Shown: one piece after another, positions 1 to 7,328 of the stretch
Layout of the letters: the number at the start of each line of letters is the position of its first letter
How positions within the stretch are numbered: position 1 is the stretch's first letter
NCBI GenBank assembly: GCA_900128395.1
Contig: LT649425.1
Location: 1 to 26,914, forward strand
Direction: 5' to 3'
Source of the DNA: Stramenopiles sp. TOSAG23-2
Lineage: Eukaryota > Sar
DNA: 26,914 bases
Made by a program: the position numbers and the translations under genes
Notes under the pieces: model-generated
What the model was told of the DNA's origin: nothing
The model's database searches: none
The model's input: the letters and a program-made list of their open reading frames with translations, nothing else

Positions 1-2
1 AA

Positions 3-161
3 AATGTAACACGTGGAAATTTAGCCAAGAAAAAAGATTTATTAAATATATTTGGCCCGCATTTTTCAAATACTGGTGCACGTCGTCCACTGATATATAC
101 ACCTGCCCATCCTTTAAATTGTGCAACATGGTACTTATGGTGGAATGGACTAGAGCTCTAA
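3..161 (+). CDS. C-terminal end of an unidentified protein (5' partial)
   Basis: Frame 3 is open from the left edge and closes with TAA at 159-161, giving 52 residues. The composition is protein-like (GNLAKKKDLLNIFGPHF, then HPLNCATWYLWWNG near the end), with a normal codon mix, unlike the low-complexity translations of the intergenic DNA that follows. I do not recognise the family: the tail is rich in aromatic residues (WYLWWNGLEL) and has no motif I can name. A second frame (2-200) is also open, but its composition is Trp/Cys-rich and less convincing. The gene would continue to the left of the window. It is followed within 30 bp by the 223-bp tandem duplication. Confidence 0.4.
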   Translation, partial: NVTRGNLAKKKDLLNIFGPHFSNTGARRPLIYTPAHPLNCATWYLWWNGLEL

Positions 162-189
162 CGTTTGCCATGGCAGTTAAAAAATCAAA

Positions 190-635
190 AAATGCGTATT
201 AAAAAAAATCTGCTGAAGCATACAGTGCCCAAATTGGCAAGATTGTTTCAATACTACTAATAAAGAAAATTCCTGATTTGGGCATCGTAAGATTTCCTTT
301 TTCACTTTTTATATGTATTTTTATGTAGTGGAGTTGTTTTGTTTTTGAATATATATTTGTGCATTCAATATATATAATTATGTTCTACTGTCCAAATGGA
401 TGTTTTCCTACCAAATGCGTATTAAAAAAAATCTGCTGAAGCATACAGTGCCCAAATTGGCAAGATTGTTTCAATACTACTAATAAAGAAAATTCCTGAT
501 TTGGGCATCGTAAGATTTCCTTTTTCACTTTTTATATGTATTTTTATGTAGTGGAGTTGTTTTGTTTTTGAATATATATTTGTGCATTCAATATATATAA
601 TTATGTTCTACTGTCCAAATGGATGTTTTCCTACC
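190..635. repeat. Perfect tandem duplication, 2 x 223 bp
   Basis: Copy 1 is 190-412 and copy 2 is 413-635, immediately adjacent and, by eye, identical. Each begins AAATGCGTATT and ends GGATGTTTTCCTACC. The junctions show no extra homology: the flanking bases differ on both sides. Confidence 0.93.
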
Positions 636-693
636 CATATTCCCCTGTTAATATGTATCTTTCGAAATTTTCCAGACGCTGATTTCCCAGGTC

Positions 694-748
694 GCCAAAT
701 GGATGTTTTTGTAGTGCTATTGCCGCCTGTAAACGAACACCATTTGGC
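694..748. repeat. Inverted repeat GCCAAATGG / CCATTTGGC
   Basis: Nine-base arms at 694-702 and 740-748 are exact reverse complements separated by 37 bases. They carry the same core as the dyads at 787, 889 and 981, so this looks like one family of sites. Confidence 0.6.
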
Positions 749-786
749 AGGAGTAAAAAACCTCAAAAAACACTGAAAATGACAAA

Positions 787-802
787 ACTGCCATTTGGCA
801 GT
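787..802. repeat. Dyad ACTGCCA-TT-TGGCAGT
   Basis: Seven-base perfect inverted arms around a TT centre. The same site with an AA centre occurs at 889-904 and 981-996. This is a dyad of unknown function: a regulatory-protein site or part of a small inverted-repeat element are both possible. Confidence 0.7.
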
Positions 803-860
803 TCTACTTAATACAATACGATTTTTTTTTTCTATATAATTTTATTTTACTACGCCCGTA

Positions 861-1007
861 AGTACAAAGTGATAGGAAACATGGAAAAACTGCCAAATGG
901 CAGTACCACGAACTATGCAATGCTATTCCTATAGTATTCCCGTTGAAACGCTAGTACAAAGTGATAGGAAACATGGAAAAACTGCCAAATGGCAGTACCA
1001 CGAACTA
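861..1007. repeat. Spaced direct repeat, 2 x 55 bp, each carrying the dyad
   Basis: Copies at 861-915 and 953-1007 are identical by eye and separated by 37 bp. Each contains ACTGCCA-AA-TGGCAGT (889-904 and 981-996) preceded by ACATGGAAAA and followed by ACCACGAACT. Confidence 0.9.
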
Positions 1008-1318
1008 ATTTAGTAACTTTTAGTATTTTAATTTTCTGATATTTCTGTGATATTCTAATTTCACATTCAAGTATAAATTCGATAGGATATAAATGTTGTG
1101 ATCAGACAAACTTAAAAAAAATCCGTTTTAGCTTTGTTGGTTGTTCATTGGCTTAAATTATCCATATAATTTTATAATTAAATTAATATATAAATGTCAC
1201 ATATGTATGTGTGTATATATATATATATGTGCAAAGATAAATGTATCTATATATTATATTTGTAGTGAGCCCAGAGACGTAGAGGACAGATTAATAATTA
1301 CATCGGTGTAAATAAAAT

Positions 1319-2185
1319 ATGTCGTATTATTCACCACATCAAGCGGCAAACGATATACAACGAGTGTTTCGTGGCTACCGAGTTCGTAATGTGAAAGTTC
1401 ATTTATACGAAGAAAAATTGCTGACAAGAGCAGAAATAGATATGAAAAATGACAATGCAACCATTATTCAAACGTTCTTTAGAAAGTACATAGCGAGTAA
1501 AAAGTTAGAGGAAGATAGTTTTTACCTTGAATTTGAAGAAGATGTATGGCATGAAATACAAAATAATGCCGCGACATCTCAAACCTCTATTAAAGAACGG
1601 GGAGGAGAGCGTGCAAATTCACCTTCGGCATCAGATGAAGAAGACCTGCTATCTCGTGGAATTTCCAATAGTTGGTTTTGCCGTTTATCATTTGCTTTTA
1701 TCACTTTATTGATGATACATTTAAGTTTTTAATACCTCTAGTTTGTGAAACAGGAACTGCATCAAAGGAAATTGACAGATGAAAGATTTTCAACGATGAT
1801 AAAACGGGAAAGGACGAGATCAATGGCCAAAAACGAATGTATTAGAACAGTACAAATGTGTGCAAGAACCCATTGTACAAAATACAAATATTATTAAAAA
1901 GTAGGAGTTTAACTTGATATCTAGAGTATATCATATATATATTATAAAAAACGATTTTTGGTCTATAGCGATATTCTTCTTTTTTTGCATCATTTATATA
2001 TTTTCAAATTTAGCACTAGATCAACAAATTCATTGTATGATTGGGAACAATCATCCGCTGAATTATGGGATCGAAAATTGCAATTAGAACGTGAACTCAA
2101 AGCAGTTGAAGAGCAACAAACTGAACTTTTAGGGAATCATGTTGTACGTATGAATAATTTAATGTTTAATCGAGAACCAATGTAG
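1319..2185 (+). CDS. IQ-motif protein, probable three-exon gene
   Basis: Two calmodulin-binding-type IQ motifs are visible in the first exon: IQRVFRGYRVR (about residues 14-24) and IIQTFFRKYIASKK (about 50-63). The unspliced frame from ATG 1319 ends at 1732 in a hydrophobic run encoded by T-rich DNA that looks like intron. A consistent spliced model is 1319-1670, 1779-1857 and 2014-2185, with GT...AG introns of 108 and 156 bp. It keeps frame through all three exons (603 nt, 200 aa) and joins a charged coiled-coil-like end (WDRKLQLERELKAVEEQQTE). The second acceptor could instead be at 2020 (two residues shorter). The exact junctions are inferred from frame and GT/AG dinucleotides only. The alternative is a 137-residue protein with a C-terminal hydrophobic tail. 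The function is probably calmodulin- or myosin-light-chain-binding; the partner is unknown. Confidence 0.6.
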
Positions 2186-2388
2186 GTTTATATATAATAT
2201 ATTCTGTGTGTAAAAAAAAAAAAAAACAGAAGAAATTATAAAAAAATGTAAAATAATATTTTCAAAAGAAACACTACTTTGCGTGGTGAATTTTTAGAGA
2301 AAGAATTTTTCAAAAGTGTAGAGAATTGAAAAAAAGAGTGTATAAGCGTGGAGTGATAAAATCAACAATACAACAGCAAGTGTAAAAC

Positions 2389-3223
2389 TTATTTACACTG
2401 TAGTATATGTAGTATAAGAAGGTGTAATATTATATTAAATATGTGTGCAAAAAAAATAATTACGAGAACACATCCCTCTCTCGATAATGTATATCTTAAC
2501 TTTTCCCTACACTCATTTCTTAGTCTCAAATACACAGGTGGGCCTCCAAGCATTTTGTAGTTTTGGCTTACATTTAAATATTTAAACGTAAACACATCAC
2601 CAACTTTTGATACTGTTGGAACGCCGTGGGTTACTCTAATTTCGTTCTTTGGAAGACATGCATCAAATAAATCACCTTTTAAGTTATTGATTCGATGAGA
2701 TGGTTTACCCGATGGAGTGCTGCACAACCTAATGATTGTTCCTTCAGATTCATACTTATAGGCTGAACTTTCCAAGCATTTTTGGTTCTCTTTTTACCAT
2801 CACAATGGTCATAAGGCGAGTCTTTTCTTAAGACCAATCCTCCCCCTCCAGCATTGATAACTTTATCCATCATAACAATAATATTGTTATCTTTAACTTG
2901 CATTTGTTTGAGATATTTGATAAACTCACTGCCCTTCGCTACTTCAATTAATTTTAAAATATTTTTGCTAAAATCACAGGTGGAAGATGGAATATCAAAG
3001 ATAAAATATCTTGCTTGTTTCCAACGCTCATCTTTTTCATCATAACTTTTGATATTTTTTGGTAAACCTCTGTTAAAGAAGCCATTACTTTCAGGCATAT
3101 GGACACCAGGAGTATTCATATCTGCATCAAGTAATTTCAACTCACCGTCCAACGCAATATCTTTCGGAAAGTTTGCTGTAAAATATTTCGGCAACTTGAT
3201 AATACTACTATATTGCGCTTTTT
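2389..3223 (-). pseudogene. Decayed ATP-dependent DNA ligase (adenylation-domain remnant plus OB fold)
   Basis: Two overlapping minus-strand frames together look like the small ATP-dependent DNA ligases of the kinetoplastid/viral type. The first frame (stop 2679, open up to 3223) has motif III (FPKDIALDGEL), motif IIIa (ARYFIFDIP), a motif-IV-like GGGGLVLRKDSPYD and motif V (TKNAWKV). The second frame (stop 2389, joining near 2770) continues with AYKYESEGTI and an OB-fold end (VGDVFTFKYLN...GGPPVYLRLRNE). Three defects are visible. Motif I with the adenylated lysine is absent, because a stop lies just upstream of the first frame, within a few bases of the neighbouring gene's stop. The motif IV glutamate position reads glycine. 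A one-base-type frame change separates motif V from the OB fold. A missed intron could explain the frame change but not the missing lysine. It is most likely a pseudogene lying in the 3' region of the membrane-protein gene. Confidence 0.7.
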
Positions 3224-4515
3224 TTTAAATTTTGTTTCCCAGCCTCTACATTATTTTTGTTGTCGTTACGAGCCCGACTAAGCTTGGCAAGATTCACATC
3301 GCAAACAGGATTTTCATTCCATTTCCTATTTCTTTCTTCTACTTTGTTTTTATGCCTCGCAATATGTTTAAATACGCCTAATCTAGCCATATTATATCGA
3401 GTTCCAATAATTGTTCCTACACCATAAAAAAATACAAGCAAACCGCCAAGTTGTGAAAAAAAGCTTCTCAATGTGTAAACACGAGTTTCTCTTACAGTGC
3501 TTTCAGTGGACATTCTGAGATAAAATCGCATCATAGTATTTGAACGCGTAGCTGATAATCGACTTTCATAAAAATCATACATGAGGAATGTGTTATTATT
3601 TATTTCTGTTCCAAATGCGTTGTAGCCAATTGTTCTATAAGGCTTAAAATACGTTTCGATACCCATCCACTGATTTGAAGGTAGTGTCGCATAGACATTA
3701 GATTGCCATTTTTTTATTGTGTCCATTTTTAAATCATCTCTTTGTTTTGTCTGCACTGACATTGTTACATAACTATCCTCTCCATGAAATATACTCTTGA
3801 TTTCTTCTTCAGATGCGCAAATAACACCAGATGTTTCCAAATCTTTGTATGCATTACAAGGGACGACATCAATTTGCAGGTATGTATATTGCGCTCTAAC
3901 GTAATCTCCAACTATTTCGGTTTCCGCGTCAATGCACCATCCAACTCTACTGTTTTCTGTCCCAAAATGGTCGAACACAATTTTACATTCTTTCACTGGA
4001 ACGTTTTCCGTTGTTCGAGGTTTCTCCGGATTAGAATCGCCTTCAAATATATTTCGCTTGGCTGCTTCTAAACGATAATATGAATCATTGTAAAAATATG
4101 GGTAAGCTGCTAATTTTGTGTTAGCCCCAGGGACGATAAATAAATTTGGCAACTTAATTGGAGAGGAAGCAAAGGATGTATGTGAAGCATCACTTTCAAC
4201 GTTAAACATTAAATGTGCGTCGAACAACTTTGTAAACTCTGGCACTACAGTAATTATAAAAAGAATCGTAAACACAATTGTCAACAATCCACTTTGAAAG
4301 GATGTCACAGCTCTATATGGTTCTTCATACGGAAAGGCATCCAATCGCCTAACAATATGTCTAAATTTCTTTAAATACCCTTCGTTCCCATCAGTTTTTT
4401 CTTCAAGATCAAAGACCGCACTTAGTACTGAGCTTACCCTTCCTTCAACGTGCAACGTCCCACGTCTGATTCTTCTACTGCCGCGTCTATTATCGCCATC
4501 ATCCAGTGTTTCCAT
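3208..4515 (-). CDS. Two-pass membrane protein with large cysteine-containing lumenal/extracellular domain
   Basis: 435 residues in one open frame from ATG 4515. A basic, polar N-terminus leads to LDAFPYEEPYRAVTSFQSG and a transmembrane segment at about 76-98. A globular domain of about 250 residues follows with scattered cysteines (KECKIVFD, VGWC, VVPCNAY, GVICAS), then a second transmembrane segment at about 349-371 (SQLGGLLVFFYGVGTIIG) and a basic tail of about 65 residues. The topology (both ends cytosolic, one large loop) resembles ERGIC/Erv-type cargo receptors, and the RLDAFPYEEPYR start is reminiscent of the KLDAFPK start of that family. It also resembles uncharacterised two-pass proteins of ciliates and stramenopiles. 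I see no decisive signature, so the family is not assigned. The ligase remnant follows head to tail and starts at this gene's stop. Confidence 0.75.
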   Translation of the reverse strand: METLDDGDNRRGSRRIRRGTLHVEGRVSSVLSAVFDLEEKTDGNEGYLKKFRHIVRRLDAFPYEEPYRAVTSFQSGLLTIVFTILFIITVVPEFTKLFDAHLMFNVESDASHTSFASSPIKLPNLFIVPGANTKLAAYPYFYNDSYYRLEAAKRNIFEGDSNPEKPRTTENVPVKECKIVFDHFGTENSRVGWCIDAETEIVGDYVRAQYTYLQIDVVPCNAYKDLETSGVICASEEEIKSIFHGEDSYVTMSVQTKQRDDLKMDTIKKWQSNVYATLPSNQWMGIETYFKPYRTIGYNAFGTEINNNTFLMYDFYESRLSATRSNTMMRFYLRMSTESTVRETRVYTLRSFFSQLGGLLVFFYGVGTIIGTRYNMARLGVFKHIARHKNKVEERNRKWNENPVCDVNLAKLSRARNDNKNNVEAGKQNLKKSAI

Positions 4516-4850
4516 ACTCGTTAGTACGATGCTCCTTGTTAGAAATTCCGCCTTGTTTTGATTAGCTATGCACCTATCTGCATAATTTTATGTATTATTG
4601 TCTTGTTTTATATCGCTTCTATTCCATTTATAGAATCTCTACGAATATGTACTCATATGTATATTTATTGTATATATATATTTGTAAATGTACCATTATT
4701 AAAATAATTGTAACATAATCCATAATGATAATTCTTGTAGTATGATTAGCATATGAATACCATTACATAAATATATATATATATAAATAGAATACTAAAA
4801 ACATAAAAATCAAAGATGATAAATTATAAGAGATATACATTATATTGTTT
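4516..4850. other. AT-rich upstream region of the two-pass membrane protein gene
   Basis: About 335 bp, very AT-rich with (TA)n near 4670-4680 and 4775-4787. It probably holds the promoter and 5' leader of the minus-strand gene that starts at 4515. I see no specific element and no coding signal. Confidence 0.5.
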
Positions 4851-5043
4851 TTATGATTGTCCTTTCAAATTTTTATTTTTGAAATTCAATCGTTTATTCA
4901 TTTTCTCTTCTAATTCACGTCTCTCTGATACTGTACTATTATCTTTACTACCTTTACTATCGATTGGTTGTATTTTCAATTGTTTCAATTCATGTGACAA
5001 ATCTTCAATTAAATAATTAGCATTTGACTTCAAATATACAGAT
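4851..5043 (-). CDS. Possible terminal coding exon of a small unidentified protein
   Basis: A minus-strand open segment ending with TAA at 4851-4853 encodes a hydrophilic, protein-like sequence (NYLIEDLSHELKQLKIQPID, then SERRELEEKMNKRL) with ordinary codon use. Upstream it runs into a (TA)n tract that ends TTAG at 5044-5047, which looks like a splice acceptor, so 5043 is a plausible exon start. The longer open frame to 5093 has no ATG start. The first exon was not found with confidence; an ATG-led short frame (MTQIVVNDVYMLI) lies upstream near 5150-5190 on the same strand, but the join is speculative. No family recognised. Confidence 0.35.
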
Positions 5044-5910
5044 CTAATATATATATATATATTCTTCTTCCTCAATGTTTTTCTTTTCCACAATACATGT
5101 GTTATAGTGTTTCTATTTATTCATTCGATATATGTCCTCCGGAGTCTATTAAATTAGCATGTACACATCATTCACTACAATTTGTGTCATGTAACAAGGG
5201 CCGCTATAAATCCCCTCTTTTTTTTGACGATCTTGACAGAAAATGAAAAATTGACACTTCGCTTGGTTCGATTTTCAACCTTCGTACTTTCATATACTAA
5301 GGGTATGATAATTTATCTATCAAATACAGGAGCTGGAGGGGAAGCTGATGGAACTTCGTACTTATTTCACTTATCATATACTAAATAGGATAATATATCT
5401 ATCAAATACATCTTACGAGGAGCGGAAGCTAGTATAGCTATACCGCCTAAAACCACATAGCATAGACACAAGCATCCGATAATAATTAAGCCAACATAAC
5501 AGCATCACAGCACTATAAACGTTTGCCACGTACTAATAATAGATTAGCATCGTCACAGCACCTGTTCGGATTCAAACCTCTACAGATGATGAATTTTGTT
5601 GAGTTTTTTTGTGGTGCTTAGCGCCGCTGATAGGTTTGAGGATTCATATTTCCACGAGGAAAGAGAATAGTATACTACCAAACCTGCGTGCCTATCAATA
5701 TTTACACCATGAAGGACATGAAAATTATGGTAAAATGAATTTATCGATAGAGAGATATAATTATATTATAGATCGTGTGCACGCGACAGAAATGAATAGT
5801 AGAACAGATACATAATATTCATATAATCATAATATTCATATAATAATAATAATAATATTCGTACAATAATAATAACAACAACAACAACATCATAAAAACT
5901 AATAACAAAA
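5044..5910. other. Intergenic region with a diverged tandem repeat
   Basis: About 0.87 kb without a supported gene. Segments 5281-5346 and 5356-5430 are related (CTTCGTACTT, CATATACTAA, TATCTATCAAATACA, GGAAGCT recur in order) but have diverged by substitutions and indels. The rest is plain AT-rich DNA, ending in an (ATA)n/(ACA)n-rich leader just before the dehydratase start at 5911. The 68-residue frame at 5609-5815 has no coding character. Confidence 0.6.
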
Positions 5911-6990
5911 ATGACGGAACGTTCAAAGAAATTTTTAGATGATGCAACAAAAGACAAAGTAGGTGAAGTAGTAAAAGGAAAAAATATCCTTGTTACTGGA
6001 GGTACAGGTTCATTTGGCAATGCGTTTATTACTGCATTACTTACAATGTTTGAACCAAACAAAGTAATTGTATTCTCTCGCGATGAATTGAAACAATCGT
6101 TGATGTTGAAGAAATTTCCTGCAAGCAAATATCCACAACTTCGTTTTCTTTTAGGTGATGTTAGAGATGCTGGACGTTTACGACGTGCTTTCCGTGACGT
6201 ACAAATTGTTGTTCATGCAGCAGCACTTAAACAAGTGCCAGCTTTGGAATATAATCCAACTGAAGCTATCAAAACAAACATCATGGGTGCAATGAATATC
6301 ATCGAAGCCTGCTATGACTGCAAAGTGGAACAATTAGTTGCATTGAGTACTGACAAGGCAGCTGCGCCAATTAATTTGTATGGGGCTACAAAGTTATGCT
6401 CTGACAAATTGTTTGTTGCTGGAAATGGTGTAGCTGGTAAAGAAGGCACTAAGTTTTCAGTTGTAAGATATGGTAATGTCTTTGGAAGTCGTGGTTCCAT
6501 CGTACCTGTGCTTCATAAATTACGACCATCGGGCAAAATTGGCCTTACCGATGTTCGTATGACACGTTTCAACATTTCGTTAAATGATGCTGTAAATTTT
6601 GTATTATCAGGTTTAGCAATTCAACAAGGTGGTGAAATTTTCATTCCAAAGTTGCCAAGTTACAAATTGCCTGTAATTGCACAAGGGGTATGCCCAGAAG
6701 CAGAAGTTACCATTATTGGTCGTCGACCAGGTGAGAAATTGCATGAATTGATGGTACCTGCCGATGAATCTTATAGAACTGTAGATATTGGCGATCGTTA
6801 CATTATTGAACCAGAAGCAGAAGCTGCTGCAAAATACACACGCACAAGCAGCTATAAACCAGTCCCTGAAGGATTTGCATATGATAGTGGTGCAAATACC
6901 GAATGGAATACACCAGAAGAGTTACGTGAACAATATATTTCATGGTGTGCATATTATGGTGAAAGTCCAGATTTACCAAAGAAAGAATAA
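5911..6990 (+). CDS. UDP-N-acetylglucosamine 4,6-dehydratase, PseB/FlaA1/CapD-like
   Basis: A complete 359-residue extended short-chain dehydrogenase/reductase. The NAD(P)-binding glycine motif TGGTGSFG is at residues 29-36, the acidic GDVRD at 82-86 and HAAALKQVPALEYNPTEAI at 102-120. The catalytic stretch STDKAAAPINLYGATK is at 146-161, with D148, K149 and the Y157-xxx-K161 pair as in the inverting dehydratase PseB. VRYGNVFGSRGS and RRPGEKLHE complete the soluble PseB-type pattern. Members of this family convert UDP-GlcNAc to a 4-keto-6-deoxy-hexose, the first step toward pseudaminic acid or bacillosamine-type sugars, or initiate N-acetyl-fucosamine-type sugars. The N-terminal 24 residues and an Ala/Glu-rich C-terminal tail extend the family core. 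There is no signal peptide, so it is likely cytosolic. The family is mainly bacterial, so bacterial ancestry is likely, but the gene now has host-like AT-rich codon use. Confidence 0.9.
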   Translation: MTERSKKFLDDATKDKVGEVVKGKNILVTGGTGSFGNAFITALLTMFEPNKVIVFSRDELKQSLMLKKFPASKYPQLRFLLGDVRDAGRLRRAFRDVQIVVHAAALKQVPALEYNPTEAIKTNIMGAMNIIEACYDCKVEQLVALSTDKAAAPINLYGATKLCSDKLFVAGNGVAGKEGTKFSVVRYGNVFGSRGSIVPVLHKLRPSGKIGLTDVRMTRFNISLNDAVNFVLSGLAIQQGGEIFIPKLPSYKLPVIAQGVCPEAEVTIIGRRPGEKLHELMVPADESYRTVDIGDRYIIEPEAEAAAKYTRTSSYKPVPEGFAYDSGANTEWNTPEELREQYISWCAYYGESPDLPKKE

Positions 6991-7328
6991 ATGTGTTCGG
7001 TATATGTGAAATATGTGTACATGAATGATGTCGTATATTGAAAAATAAAAAAAATGATCCCAGAGATATGTAAAATATTATTCTCTTGTGTATTTTTAAA
7101 TAAATAGCTCGTAATTATTCTATGCATATGCATATTAATATCATATATTATTATTAAGACCCGTCTTCTTGGCCTCAGAAAAATAATGATTAGCATCATG
7201 CTGGCATGAAATTTTTCAAAGTGGTATAAATGTATATATTAGAATACTAAATATTGTACTTAAATATACCCTATTATATACTACTTTTTTTACTGATCCT
7301 CCTGATCTTATCGAAGGTGGGTCATATT
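6991..7328. other. Convergent 3' intergenic spacer
   Basis: About 340 bp between the stops of the dehydratase (+) and the PDZ/PA gene (-). AATAAA-like hexamers appear soon after the dehydratase stop (around 7043-7049 and 7100), compatible with polyadenylation. Nothing else recognised. Confidence 0.5.

Larger units (their letters stand above)
162..1318. other. Repeat-rich intergenic DNA without a convincing gene
   Basis: About 1.15 kb with no supported coding region. It contains a perfect 223-bp tandem duplication, a 55-bp spaced direct repeat, several copies of a dyad built on TGCCAAATGGCA or TGCCATTTGGCA, and (TA)n/(TG)n tracts near 1200-1226. The short open frame at 582-776 lies mostly inside the second repeat copy and is low-complexity, so I do not call it. 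Confidence 0.7.

Noticed and set aside
582-776. 64-residue plus-strand open frame
   Set aside because: It starts inside the second copy of the 223-bp repeat and crosses the dyad region; composition is low-complexity and there is no family signal.
190-1007. CRISPR-like array, because of repeats with spacers
   Set aside because: There are only two copies per unit, the units are long and different, and the host is eukaryotic.
1671-1732. Hydrophobic C-terminal tail of the unspliced IQ-motif frame (possible tail anchor)
   Set aside because: The stretch is T-rich and bounded by a GT donor; the spliced model explains the downstream coding segment better. Kept as an alternative only.
3208-4515. P2X-type ion channel, because of two membrane segments and a large cysteine-containing loop
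   Set aside because: The conserved P2X nucleotide-binding lysines and regular cysteine pattern are not recognisable; the topology alone is not enough.
5530-5640. tRNA-like CGGATTCAAACC segment
   Set aside because: The T-stem does not pair and no acceptor or anticodon arm can be formed around it.
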